A stretch of DNA of 64,000 bases from an uncultured Flavobacteriales bacterium. Lineage in GTDB: Bacteria; Bacteroidota; Bacteroidia; Flavobacteriales; UBA1820. A program made the position numbers and the translations under genes. This document shows, piece by piece, positions 23,724 through 32,660 of the stretch. How positions within the stretch are numbered: position 1 is the stretch's first letter; each line of letters opens with the position of its first letter. The DNA lies in contig CAUHQV010000007.1 of assembly GCA_959608625.1 (NCBI GenBank), positions 4,367-68,366 of the forward strand. Direction: 5' to 3'. Under the pieces are notes generated by a model. It worked only from the letters and a program-made list of their open reading frames with translations, did no database searches and was not told the origin of the DNA.

Positions 23724-25514
23724 ATGAAATTACAGATCCCTTGCATCGCATTGGCCACAGCCGCCTTTTTCCTGGCGGGATGCTCCTGCGAAAAATCCGC
23801 AAATCTCGAACCGGCCGCACTGGCCAATACCCGGGTATCGGGCGAACTGGCCGAAAGGATAGCCCGTAACTTCGACCGGCTGGAAACAGAATACTACTGG
23901 CCTGAAAACGTATACTGGTCCGAGGAAAAATCCGGCGGCTGGCCGGCAGATAAGGAAGGCCGGACCATCCTGGCCCTCACATTGGACGCCCAAGCCTCGG
24001 GACGCACCCCTGTTTATCTCGATACTTTAATTAAAATGCTGCCCGGGCACCTCAACGCCAAAGGTTACCTCGGCACGATCCACCCGGGAGCCGACGAACA
24101 GCAGCTTTCCGGGCACGGCTGGCTGCTGCGCGGGCTATGCGAATACTACGAATGGACGGGCGACAAAAACGTGTTGGCGTATGCCGGCACGATCGCCGAC
24201 AGCCTGTTTTTGCCCATACTCCCGCTGATAAAAGGTTACCCGGCCGACCCCGCGTCACGTATCTCCGGCACCGGGGATATGTCCGGATCGACCCAGAACA
24301 CAGTGAACGGCTGGCGGCTGTCCTCGGACGTAGGATGCGTATTCATCGGAATGGACGGCCTGATCCATTATTACAAGTACGACCGCGACCCCCGGATCAA
24401 AGAAGTGATAGACAGTCTGGTCTCCCTCTATCTATCCATCGATTTGGTCAAGATCAAAGCCCAGACCCACGCTTCGCTCACGGCCCTGCGGGGACTTTTA
24501 CGCTACTCGGATATCACCGGCGACAGCACGCTGCTGCCTGAGGTGGAAAAACGGTGGAAACTGTACAAGGATTATGGCATGACCGAGAACTTCGAGAATT
24601 ATAACTGGTTCGAACGCTACGATACGTGGACGGAGCCGTGCGCTATCATCGACTCATACCTCACGGCCGTACAACTGTGGATGAAGACCCGAAACCCCGT
24701 TTACCTAGAGGATGCGGAAAAAATCTACCTGAACGGGATCGCCTCCACCCAGCGGGCGAACGGAGGCTTCGGCTGCGACAAGCCTACAGGGGTCGATTAC
24801 CATCATCTGGCCATCCATGCGGACGAGGCCTACTGGTGCTGCACGATGCGCGGCGGCGAGGGACTGGGCCGCGCGGCGGAATACTCTTATTTTACGGCCG
24901 GCGATACTCTGTTCGTTCCTTTTTACCGGGAAAGCGGTCTCGAACTGAAAGATAAAGATCTGGCTTTGAAACAAAGCACGGACTATCCGTTCGGCTCGCA
25001 GGTAACATTCACCCTGGACAAGACTCCCGACAAAGAAATAAGCCTGGCCCTTTTTATCCCTTCCTACATGGCCTCCGACACCCTGCGGGTGAACGGGGAA
25101 AAAGTAATCGCGGACAAAAAGGATGGCTTCGCCATACTCACCCGCCGGTTCTCCCCCGGGGATAAAGTAGAACTGGATTACGCTTTCGCCACCTCATGGC
25201 AGCCGCTGGGCAACAAAGATATCTCCGACACCACCCTGCGCAAAGCCCTTTACGGGCCGCTGGTTCTGGGTGCGAAGATAATGAAACCCTTGATCGTTCC
25301 GGAAAACACGCCTCCTCCCGTACGCATCGGCAGCCGGTACGAATTCCTGATCGAAGAGACCGGCGATACCCTGAAACCCCTTTATCACTTGATGGATCCG
25401 TCGGTGTCCCTGAAAGACAAATACCACCGGGAGATCATCGCCGCCCCGGCCCGGATGGATTCCTTGCATTGCTCGTTTCCCCTGAATACCCCCCAAAGCC
25501 AAGAGAAAAAATGA
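23724..25514 (+). CDS. GH127-like glycoside hydrolase lipoprotein (beta-L-arabinofuranosidase family)
   Basis: A 596-residue lipoprotein (lipobox LAGC, about C20; followed by SCEK). An (alpha/alpha)-barrel runs from about 50 to 400 with the GH127 signature: E304-x-C306 (WTEPCAIIDSYLTAVQLW) and C372-C373 (YWCCTMRGGEGLGR), corresponding to the Glu-Cys and Cys-Cys zinc ligands of HypBA1, in which one cysteine is the nucleophile. A C-terminal beta domain follows (450-590). The pectin or arabinan side chain attacked cannot be told from sequence. Its stop overlaps the start of the next glycosidase gene (ATGA), so the two are translationally coupled. Confidence 0.8.
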   Translation: MKLQIPCIALATAAFFLAGCSCEKSANLEPAALANTRVSGELAERIARNFDRLETEYYWPENVYWSEEKSGGWPADKEGRTILALTLDAQASGRTPVYLDTLIKMLPGHLNAKGYLGTIHPGADEQQLSGHGWLLRGLCEYYEWTGDKNVLAYAGTIADSLFLPILPLIKGYPADPASRISGTGDMSGSTQNTVNGWRLSSDVGCVFIGMDGLIHYYKYDRDPRIKEVIDSLVSLYLSIDLVKIKAQTHASLTALRGLLRYSDITGDSTLLPEVEKRWKLYKDYGMTENFENYNWFERYDTWTEPCAIIDSYLTAVQLWMKTRNPVYLEDAEKIYLNGIASTQRANGGFGCDKPTGVDYHHLAIHADEAYWCCTMRGGEGLGRAAEYSYFTAGDTLFVPFYRESGLELKDKDLALKQSTDYPFGSQVTFTLDKTPDKEISLALFIPSYMASDTLRVNGEKVIADKKDGFAILTRRFSPGDKVELDYAFATSWQPLGNKDISDTTLRKALYGPLVLGAKIMKPLIVPENTPPPVRIGSRYEFLIEETGDTLKPLYHLMDPSVSLKDKYHREIIAAPARMDSLHCSFPLNTPQSQEKK

Positions 25515-28500
25515 AACGACTTTCCATAGCCTTTGCCGGTTTTTTACTGGCTGCAGCGAGCCTGCTGATCGGTTCCTGCTCATCGGATAAATCGGCTGCC
25601 CTGGACGACCGGGAACTGTACGATTCGTTCAAAGACCCCGGCACCCAGTGGCGCGGCAAGCCCTTTTGGGCCTGGAACGGCCGCTTGGAAAAGGACGAAC
25701 TGCTCCGCCAGCTGGGCCTGTTCAAAGAGATGGGCATGGGCGGGGTATTCATGCATTCCCGTGTAGGCCTGCAAACCGAATACCTGGGCGAAGAATGGTT
25801 CGACCTGACCAACGCCGTAGCCGATTCGGCCGCCCGAATGGGGCTCGACGCCTACCTGTACGACGAAGACCGTTGGCCGTCCGGCACTGCCGGGGGCATG
25901 GTGACCCGTGACCATCCGGAGCTTCGGATGAATTTCGTCGAGCTGTTCACCCTACCGGCAGAAGAATTCCGGTGGGACAGCGATTCTATCGTAGCGGCTT
26001 TCGCCTGCGAGCTGGACGGGGTGAACTATTCCCGCCTCGTCCGCCTTTCCAGGGATTCCGATCCCGCTCAATATAGCGGGAAGACCGTCCTGAAATTCCT
26101 GCACCGCACCCGCAGCTGTACCGACGTATACAACGGCGGAACCTACCTCGACGTGTTCAACCCCGAGGCTACCCAAAAATTCATCTCCCTCACCCACGAG
26201 AAGTACAAGGAACACTGCGGGGATCGGATGGGCCGGGAGATCAAAGGCATCTTCACCGACGAACCGCACCGCGGAGGGCTCTTTACCGATTTCGACGGCA
26301 ACCCGGACGGGGTCGGCAACAATCCCCGCACCGCCCCCTGGACACCCCGTATGCCCGAAGAATACCAAGCCCGCTTCGGCGGCGACCTGGTAGCCGACCT
26401 GCCGAAACTCTTCCTGCGCGAGAACGGAGAGCGGATCAACGACGTGAAATGGAAATACTGCGAACTGGCTGAGTCACTCTTCCTGGAGAATTTCGCCAAA
26501 CCGCAGTACGACTGGTGCACGGAGAACGGTATCGCCTATACCGGCCATGTGCTGCACGAAGACAACCTCACCAGCCAAGTGACGATGCAGGGTTCCCTGA
26601 TGCGTTACTACGAATATATGCACATCCCCGGCATGGACATGCTCACCGAAGGCGCCCGTCCGTACTGGGCGGCCAAACAGTTGGCATCCGTCGGCCGGCA
26701 ACTGGGTAAAAAATGGCTTCTGTCGGAAACGTACGGCGTGACGGGCTGGCAATTCGATTTCCGGGGGCACAAGGCCATCGGCGACTGGCAGGCCCTGTTC
26801 GGGATCAACTTCCGCTGCCACCATTTGTCGTGGTATACGATGGAAGGCGAGGCCAAACGGGACTACCCGGCCAGCATCTTTTTCCAGTCCGCCTGGTGGA
26901 AGGATTACAAATACGTCGAAGATTACTTCTCCCGGCTGGGGTTGCTGTTGAGCCAGGGCGAACCGGTATGCGACCTATTGGTAGTCAATCCGATCGAAAG
27001 CGTCTGGGCACAGGTATACTCCGGCGCGTTCAACAATTTAATGCCCGCTTCGCCGGAGATCCGGGAGATGGAGAAAAAATACGCCGGCTTGTTCCACTGG
27101 CTGGCCGGCGCGCGGATAGACTTCGACTACGGCGACGAAGAAATGATGGGCCGCCTGGCTTCGGTCGGGAAAGGCCCCGAAGGCACTCCGGTATTGAAAG
27201 TAGGGCAAGCCGCCTACCGTACGGTACTGGTGGGCAACATGGAGACCATGCGCGCCTCGACTCTGAAACTGCTGGACAATTTCGTAGGGCAAGGCGGGCA
27301 AGTGATTTTTGCCGGGCAGGCGCCGCAGTATGTGGACGCCCAGCCATCGGACGCCCCGAAAAAACTGGCCGGAAACGCCATCCAAATAGATTATACCCGG
27401 GAAGCCATCCTTCCGGCCGTAGAGGCGGCTATCCGCCCGGTCGTAAAAGTAACGGACAATTCTACCGGAGAGAACATCCCCGAAATATTCGGACAGGTGC
27501 GTTACGATGGAAAACGCTATTATGTAGCCCTGATGAACACGAACCGCACCAATGGATTTGCCGATGTGACCGTCACCCTTCCTTTCGGGGGGAATGCCGC
27601 CTTGTGGGATTGCCGCACGGGGGAAGTCTGGCAACAGGAATGCACCCGGCGGGGCGATAGCCTCACGATCAAAACTGCCTTCGAACCTATCGGGGAAAAG
27701 GTCTATACGGTATCCGCCGAAATGCCGGATTTTGCCCGGAAAGCAGACGCCGAAGCTAAAATCACGAAGAAGGAACTACCCGGGAAATACGCTTACCGCC
27801 TGGACGAGCCGAATATTTGCGTACTCGACGTGGCCACCTGGCAAATAGAGGGGCAGCCCCAAAATCCCCTTGCCGAGATACTGAAAATAGACCGGGGAAT
27901 ACGCGATTATTTCGGGCTGCCCTACCGGGGCGGGGATATGCTCCAGCCCTGGTATGCAGAAAAATACCTGCCGGACAATTCGCAGGAGTTGGGCCGCGTC
28001 ACGTTGGATTTCCCGTTCGATGTGGAAATCGTTCCCACCGGAGAACTCTTCCTGTGCATGGAGACCCCGGAGCATTTTTCGGTCAGCCTGAACGGGACGG
28101 AACTGAAAAAGACGGATGCCGGGTGGTATATCGACCCATCCATCCGAAAAATCCCCCTGTCGCCCACCCTACTGAAAAAAGGAAAGAACCACCTGACGAT
28201 GACTTTCGGTTTCAGCCGCGACCTCAACCTGGAAGCCCTGCTGCTCACCGGGGATTTCGGGGTACGGCTGGACGGCATCGACCGGACGCTCACTATGCTC
28301 CCGGATAGTCTTTCCGCAGGCGACATCGTTCCCCAAGGGCTTCCGTTCTACTCCGGGGCCGTTACCTATCAAATAGACAAGCTGCCTTCTGTGGGTAGCG
28401 ACCAAAAGGTTTTTCTAAAAATTCCGTCCTACGACGGGGCCTGCCTGAAGACGGCAGACGGGCAGATGGCGGCCTGGTCTCCTTACCGGCTGGACGTGAC

Positions 28501-28729
28501 CGAAGCGGCGAAAAAAGAAGAACCGGCCGAAATAACGGTAGTCCTTACCCGCCGTAACACCTTCGGCCCCCTGCATGCGCTGCCCGCCCGGATGGGTGCT
28601 TACGGCCCGATGCACTGGACGACCGAAGGTAAGAGCTTTACGCTGGAAAAATACGTGCTGCTACCCACCGGGCTCACTTATGCGCCTACCGTCATGATGG
28701 CCGCCGAAGCACCCGGCCCGGAATCCTGA
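25511..28729 (+). CDS. GH106-like glycoside hydrolase lipoprotein (putative alpha-L-rhamnosidase)
   Basis: A 1072-residue lipoprotein (lipobox IGSC, about C20). The N-terminal barrel opens with FWAWNGRLEKDELLRQLGLFKEMGMGG and YLYDEDRWPSG, and has the acidic motifs GIFTDEPHRGG and LLSETYGVTGW, as in GH106 and GH106-like enzymes of polysaccharide-degrading loci. The C-terminal 350 residues are beta-sandwich-like (carbohydrate-binding type). The start at MKRLSIAF is fixed by the lipoprotein signal and by the 4-nt overlap with the preceding gene. No SusC/SusD pair or regulator is adjacent. Substrate (rhamnose- or arabinose-containing pectin) is inferred. Confidence 0.78.
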   Translation: MKRLSIAFAGFLLAAASLLIGSCSSDKSAALDDRELYDSFKDPGTQWRGKPFWAWNGRLEKDELLRQLGLFKEMGMGGVFMHSRVGLQTEYLGEEWFDLTNAVADSAARMGLDAYLYDEDRWPSGTAGGMVTRDHPELRMNFVELFTLPAEEFRWDSDSIVAAFACELDGVNYSRLVRLSRDSDPAQYSGKTVLKFLHRTRSCTDVYNGGTYLDVFNPEATQKFISLTHEKYKEHCGDRMGREIKGIFTDEPHRGGLFTDFDGNPDGVGNNPRTAPWTPRMPEEYQARFGGDLVADLPKLFLRENGERINDVKWKYCELAESLFLENFAKPQYDWCTENGIAYTGHVLHEDNLTSQVTMQGSLMRYYEYMHIPGMDMLTEGARPYWAAKQLASVGRQLGKKWLLSETYGVTGWQFDFRGHKAIGDWQALFGINFRCHHLSWYTMEGEAKRDYPASIFFQSAWWKDYKYVEDYFSRLGLLLSQGEPVCDLLVVNPIESVWAQVYSGAFNNLMPASPEIREMEKKYAGLFHWLAGARIDFDYGDEEMMGRLASVGKGPEGTPVLKVGQAAYRTVLVGNMETMRASTLKLLDNFVGQGGQVIFAGQAPQYVDAQPSDAPKKLAGNAIQIDYTREAILPAVEAAIRPVVKVTDNSTGENIPEIFGQVRYDGKRYYVALMNTNRTNGFADVTVTLPFGGNAALWDCRTGEVWQQECTRRGDSLTIKTAFEPIGEKVYTVSAEMPDFARKADAEAKITKKELPGKYAYRLDEPNICVLDVATWQIEGQPQNPLAEILKIDRGIRDYFGLPYRGGDMLQPWYAEKYLPDNSQELGRVTLDFPFDVEIVPTGELFLCMETPEHFSVSLNGTELKKTDAGWYIDPSIRKIPLSPTLLKKGKNHLTMTFGFSRDLNLEALLLTGDFGVRLDGIDRTLTMLPDSLSAGDIVPQGLPFYSGAVTYQIDKLPSVGSDQKVFLKIPSYDGACLKTADGQMAAWSPYRLDVTEAAKKEEPAEITVVLTRRNTFGPLHALPARMGAYGPMHWTTEGKSFTLEKYVLLPTGLTYAPTVMMAAEAPGPES

Positions 28730-28746
28730 TCCGGATATTTAGTTAA

Positions 28747-28785
28747 TAAAAAGGGCGGAGACCAATCGGTTTCCGCCCTTTTTTA
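28747..28785. terminator. Bidirectional terminator between glycosidase operon and mtnN
   Basis: AAAAGGGCGGAGACC pairs with GGTTTCCGCCCTTTT (one G-U), loop AATC, with A- and T-runs on the two sides. Serves both convergent units. Confidence 0.88.
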
Positions 28786-28802
28786 TTAGTGAAATCCGCT
28801 TT

Positions 28803-29552
28803 CTATTTTTTGTTCAAAAACTCCTTTATTATATAAAAGGAGTAGAGGCTGGCCACTTTCGAGAGAAACTTGGGATAATCGTCCGGCGCATCCCCGTTCG
28901 CCGTGTCGGAAATGGTACGCATCACGGCAAAAGGGATCCCATGTTCCCAGCAGACCTGGGCTACGGCAGCACCCTCCATTTCCACGGCATACATATCCGG
29001 CAGATCGTTCATGATCCGCTCGCGCACCTTGTCGGTTTTGACGAACTGGTCGCCGGTGGCGATATTTTTCCGGTGCACCAATACGTTTTCCAGCGAGAAT
29101 TCCGCAACATCCTCGGGGCTGATATGCTCCTTTATCCGCGCCGCGAAATAACGGGCCGCCTCGGCCAGCAGATTCGACGTATGGGTATCCGTTTCGATCC
29201 CGTCCGGCCCCACCAAAGGCACGAAATAACGGGGCTTAAACGGAGAGGCATCCACATCGTGATGGTACAGGCGTTCGGCCACGACAATATCCCCGATCCG
29301 GGCATGGGCGTCCAGACCGCCCGCCACCCCGGTGAATACCAGGCGGTCGATCCCGAATACATTGATCAGGTTGGCCGTGGTAGAGGCCGCCGCTGTCTTC
29401 CCCCACTGGGAAAAGACGAGCACCACATCGTGCCCGAAGAGTTTTCCTTCGATATATTCCCGCCGTCCCAGGTTAGTCTTTTTCTCCACTTCTACTGCCT
29501 GAAGGAGCCGGTCGAATTCCTCGTACATCGCGCTTATGATACCTGTTTTCAT
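28803..29552 (-). CDS. mtnN: 5'-methylthioadenosine/S-adenosylhomocysteine nucleosidase
   Basis: A 249-residue cytoplasmic purine nucleosidase that cleaves adenine from MTA and SAH. Visible features are the N-terminal GIISAMYEEFDRL with E12, the FTGVAGGLD loop, VEMEGAAVAQVC (ribose-binding ME) and TISDTANGDAPDD with the catalytic aspartate. The start at MKTGIISAM matches the family; the longer frame would extend through the promoter. Monocistronic. Confidence 0.93.
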   Translation of the reverse strand: MKTGIISAMYEEFDRLLQAVEVEKKTNLGRREYIEGKLFGHDVVLVFSQWGKTAAASTTANLINVFGIDRLVFTGVAGGLDAHARIGDIVVAERLYHHDVDASPFKPRYFVPLVGPDGIETDTHTSNLLAEAARYFAARIKEHISPEDVAEFSLENVLVHRKNIATGDQFVKTDKVRERIMNDLPDMYAVEMEGAAVAQVCWEHGIPFAVMRTISDTANGDAPDDYPKFLSKVASLYSFYIIKEFLNKK

Positions 29553-29582
29553 ACTGTCTTTCTTATAGTTTCGATTCTGCGA

Positions 29583-29590
29583 CAAAGGTA
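29583..29590 (-). promoter_or_regulatory. -7 element of mtnN
   Basis: TACCTTTG on the minus strand about 30 nt before the ATG; the -33 region reads TTTT/TTTC at the right distance, a partial match. Confidence 0.5.
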
Positions 29591-29794
29591 ACACTAAAAC
29601 CCGGAGCGGAAAAGCCGGATGCGGCCGGATTTTTAACATTGGCGGAGCTTTTTTAAAAACGGTCTTTTTTTTAGCCCAACTTTATTATTTGCAGATGATT
29701 GCAATGCGGATTTTTAACAAATGGTTAACAGCAAAACACCCTCTGAATTGCGAATTTCGTATATCGAAAAAACACAGAAAAAAAGTATATAAAA

Positions 29795-30802
29795 ATGGAA
29801 GAATCGAACAAATCGGTCGACATTCGTGCATTGGGTGAAAAAATCGCCCGCGAGAGCGCTTTTGTTAATTTGCTCACCAGCGAGATCAACAACGTCATCG
29901 TAGGACAGAATCAAATGATCGAGCGCCTGATGATAGGCCTGCTGGGCGGAGGGCATATCCTGCTGGAAGGCGTCCCCGGACTGGCAAAGACACTGGCCAT
30001 CAACTCGCTGGCAAAAGCCGTGGACGGCGATTTCTCCCGCATACAGTTCACCCCCGACCTGCTCCCGGCAGACGTGATCGGTACGATGATCTACAATGTG
30101 AAAGACGGGGATTTCTCCATCAAAAAAGGCCCGGTATTCGCCAATTTCGTCCTGGCGGACGAAATAAACCGCGCCCCGGCCAAGGTGCAATCGGCCCTGC
30201 TGGAAGCGATGCAGGAGCGCCAGGTCACTATCGGGGAGGAAACATTCCGCTTGGACGATCCGTTTTTGGTCATGGCCACCCAGAACCCGATCGAGCAGGA
30301 AGGTACTTATCCCCTGCCCGAAGCGCAGATGGACCGTTTCATGCTTAAGACCGTCGTGGAATACCCCTCCAAAGAGGACGAGCAGAAGATCATGCGCCGC
30401 ATCGCCGGAACCGAAGGCACGAAAGCCATCCGTCCGGTCGTATCGCTGGAGGATATCCGCCGCGGACGCGAAGCCGCCAAGGAAGTATATATGGATGAAA
30501 AGATCGAGCAGTACATCCTCGATATCGTTTTCGCCACGCGTTTCCCCGGCGAGTACAAACTGGATAAACTCAAACCGCTGATCGCGTACGGGGCATCCCC
30601 GCGAGGCAGTATCAACCTGGTAACAGCCTCCAAGGTATACGCTTTCCTGCGCGGACGGGGCTATGTGATCCCGGAAGACGTCCGTGCCGTAGCGCCGGAC
30701 GTACTGCGCCACCGTATCGGAGTGACCTACGAAGCGGAAGCGGAGAACGTGCGTACCGAAGAGATCATCAACACCATTATCAACGAAGTACAGGTTCCCT
30801 GA
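29795..30802 (+). CDS. MoxR-family AAA+ ATPase (Bat operon)
   Basis: A 335-residue MoxR AAA+ ATPase: Walker A at 58-66 (EGVPGLAKT), Walker B with DE at 122-123 (LADEINRAPAK), sensor ATQNPIEQEGTYPLPEAQMDRF and a C-terminal lid. These ATPases act as chaperones or metal-insertion motors for VWA-domain proteins. It is the first gene of the Bat operon (aerotolerance), 24 nt before the DUF58 gene. The 240-nt upstream region has no canonical TAnnTTTG; a TATTATTTG-like sequence near 29683 is one base off spacing. Confidence 0.92.
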   Translation: MEESNKSVDIRALGEKIARESAFVNLLTSEINNVIVGQNQMIERLMIGLLGGGHILLEGVPGLAKTLAINSLAKAVDGDFSRIQFTPDLLPADVIGTMIYNVKDGDFSIKKGPVFANFVLADEINRAPAKVQSALLEAMQERQVTIGEETFRLDDPFLVMATQNPIEQEGTYPLPEAQMDRFMLKTVVEYPSKEDEQKIMRRIAGTEGTKAIRPVVSLEDIRRGREAAKEVYMDEKIEQYILDIVFATRFPGEYKLDKLKPLIAYGASPRGSINLVTASKVYAFLRGRGYVIPEDVRAVAPDVLRHRIGVTYEAEAENVRTEEIINTIINEVQVP

Positions 30803-30826
30803 TTTCATTAAAAGGAGGATTCCGCG

Positions 30827-31690
30827 ATGGATGTCAAGGAAGTACTTAAGAAAGTCCGCAAAATAGAGATCAAGACGCGCCGCTTGTCCGACCATGTCTT
30901 CTCGGGCGAATACCACAGTTCGTTCAAAGGCCGGGGTATGACGTTCAGCGAAGTGCGGGCCTACCAGTTCGGCGACGACGTGCGCAACATCGATTGGAAC
31001 GTGACCGCCAAAACGAGCCTGCCCCATGTCAAGGTCTTCGAAGAAGAACGCGAATTGACCATGATGCTGGCCGTCGACGTATCGGGCTCGCAGTTTTTCG
31101 GCACGGGCGATGCGACCAAACGGGATATCGTTACCGAAATATGCGCCACGCTGGCTTTTTCGGCCATGGGCAACAACGACAAGATCGGCCTGATGCTGTT
31201 CTCGGACAAGGTGGAATTGTTCATTCCGCCCGGAAAAGGACGGATGCACGTACTGCGTATCATCCGCGAACTGATCGAGTTCGAGCCGTCCAGCCGCCGC
31301 ACCAATATCAGCGCCGCCATGGAATACCTGTTCGGTGTATTGAAAAAGAAAGCGATCGTATTCCTCGTTTCGGACTTCATCGATGCCTCGTACAAGGACT
31401 CGCTCACCGTAGTGGCCCGCAAGCACGACCTGACGGGGATACGGATCTACGACCCGGCCGAAGCGGCCATTCCCGACATGGGCATGGTACTGATGCGCCA
31501 CGACGAAACCGGACGCTACGTCTGGGTGAACACTTCGTCCAAGTCGGTCAAGAATTCCTACCGCCAGCAGTATGACCGCCGCGTCAACTATTTTCAGGAT
31601 ACTTTCCGCCACTGCGGGGCGGGCACGATAAGCACAAGCACGAAAGATGATTATGCCAAACAGTTACTCGGATATTTCCGCATGCGCTAA
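30827..31690 (+). CDS. DUF58 protein of the Bat operon
   Basis: A 287-residue cytoplasmic DUF58 protein with a VWA-like core: GRGMTFSEVRAYQFGDDVRNIDWN is the DUF58 signature, and LAVDVSGSQFFG supplies the D-x-S-x-S-like metal-binding motif. It is a probable client of the preceding MoxR ATPase. An unusually strong Shine-Dalgarno (AAAGGAGG, 30811-30818) precedes the ATG, which is rare in Bacteroidetes. Its last 44 nt overlap the start of the next gene in another frame. Confidence 0.9.
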   Translation: MDVKEVLKKVRKIEIKTRRLSDHVFSGEYHSSFKGRGMTFSEVRAYQFGDDVRNIDWNVTAKTSLPHVKVFEEERELTMMLAVDVSGSQFFGTGDATKRDIVTEICATLAFSAMGNNDKIGLMLFSDKVELFIPPGKGRMHVLRIIRELIEFEPSSRRTNISAAMEYLFGVLKKKAIVFLVSDFIDASYKDSLTVVARKHDLTGIRIYDPAEAAIPDMGMVLMRHDETGRYVWVNTSSKSVKNSYRQQYDRRVNYFQDTFRHCGAGTISTSTKDDYAKQLLGYFRMR

Positions 31691-32660
31691 GGGGTGGAGA
31701 ACGTGGGGATTGTGGGTGGCGGCCATTCTGCTGCCGGCAGTCGCGTATGCCCAAAGCACTCCTACCCTCAAATGGTCTACGGACACGACCAAGATCCGGA
31801 TCGGCGAACAGGTAAAACTGAACCTCGAAGTCCGGGCGCCCAAGGACGCGCTGATCGATTTTCCCAGTCTGCAGTTCAAAAGCGACAGCATGGAGGTAGT
31901 AGACCGTTCAAAAATAGACACATCCTACAAAAAGAACGAAGCCATATACCGCATCGTATACAGCCTTACTTCGTTTGAAAAAGGGAAATACATCGTTCCT
32001 CCCATTCAGGTAAGAGCCGGCGAAGAAATCCTTTCCACCGAATCTTTCAAGATAGACGTCGCCACTGTACCCGTCGATACGCTGCGGCAGCCCCGGTACG
32101 GGATCAAAGACATACACCCCGATCCGTACACGGCGGGCGAGATTTTCCGGAAATACTACTGGATATTCATTGTCCTGGCCATCGCAGCGTTACTCGCCTG
32201 GGAAATATGGCGGCTTGCCAAGCGCCGCCGGGAAAAGAAACTCCCCCCGGAAATGCTGCTCAGCCCTTACGAGCGCGCCAAATTCCGTCTGGACCGCCTG
32301 GACCGGGAAAAACTGATCGAAAAAGGACAGGTAAAGGATTTCTACATCGAACTGACGGACGTGATCCGCCTTTATCTGGACGAACAATACGGCATACCGG
32401 CCCCTGAAAGCACATCCGAAGAAACACTGCGCGACGTGCGCAAACTTCATCTGAGCAAAGAACAGTACGGCAAACTCCGCGACCTGCTGCTGGATGCCGA
32501 CCTGGTGAAGTTCGCCAAAATGTTCCCCGGCGGATCGGAAAACGAACGGTACCGGAAATACGCCGAAGAAATCGTAGATTCCCTGCGGCCACAGGAAAAT
32601 CCGGAAGGAAAGGTCGCGGAAAACGAACAAAAACGAAAAGAAGAAAATGTCGGAGAGTAG
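31647..32660 (+). CDS. Short BatD-like membrane protein
   Basis: A 337-residue protein (start 31647 or 31653). A signal-like segment (20-36, ending AYAQ) is followed by an extracytoplasmic Ig-like domain (about 38-150, KIRIGEQVKLNLEVRAPKDALIDFP) resembling the first domain of BatD, a membrane span at about 172-190 (YYWIFIVLAIAALLAWEIW) and a cytoplasmic helical domain (LLSPYERAKFRLDRLDREKLIEKGQVKDFYIELTDVIRLYL). Thus it looks like a reduced BatD. It overlaps DUF58 by up to 44 nt and batA by 14 nt, indicating tight translational coupling. Confidence 0.75.
   Translation: MIMPNSYSDISACAKGWRTWGLWVAAILLPAVAYAQSTPTLKWSTDTTKIRIGEQVKLNLEVRAPKDALIDFPSLQFKSDSMEVVDRSKIDTSYKKNEAIYRIVYSLTSFEKGKYIVPPIQVRAGEEILSTESFKIDVATVPVDTLRQPRYGIKDIHPDPYTAGEIFRKYYWIFIVLAIAALLAWEIWRLAKRRREKKLPPEMLLSPYERAKFRLDRLDREKLIEKGQVKDFYIELTDVIRLYLDEQYGIPAPESTSEETLRDVRKLHLSKEQYGKLRDLLLDADLVKFAKMFPGGSENERYRKYAEEIVDSLRPQENPEGKVAENEQKRKEENVGE

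Noticed and set aside
25196..25510. 105-codon N-terminal extension of the GH106-like gene
   Set aside because: It overlaps the end of the GH127-like gene in another frame and lacks a signal; the internal ATG at 25511 gives a clean lipoprotein signal and a 4-nt overlap.
26713..27660. 315-codon alternative frame inside the GH106-like gene
   Set aside because: Arg/Gly-rich shadow frame with no recognisable domain, fully inside a strong gene.
29714..31612. 632-codon minus-strand frame opposite moxR and DUF58
   Set aside because: Its whole length is antisense to two conserved genes; no motif is recognisable.
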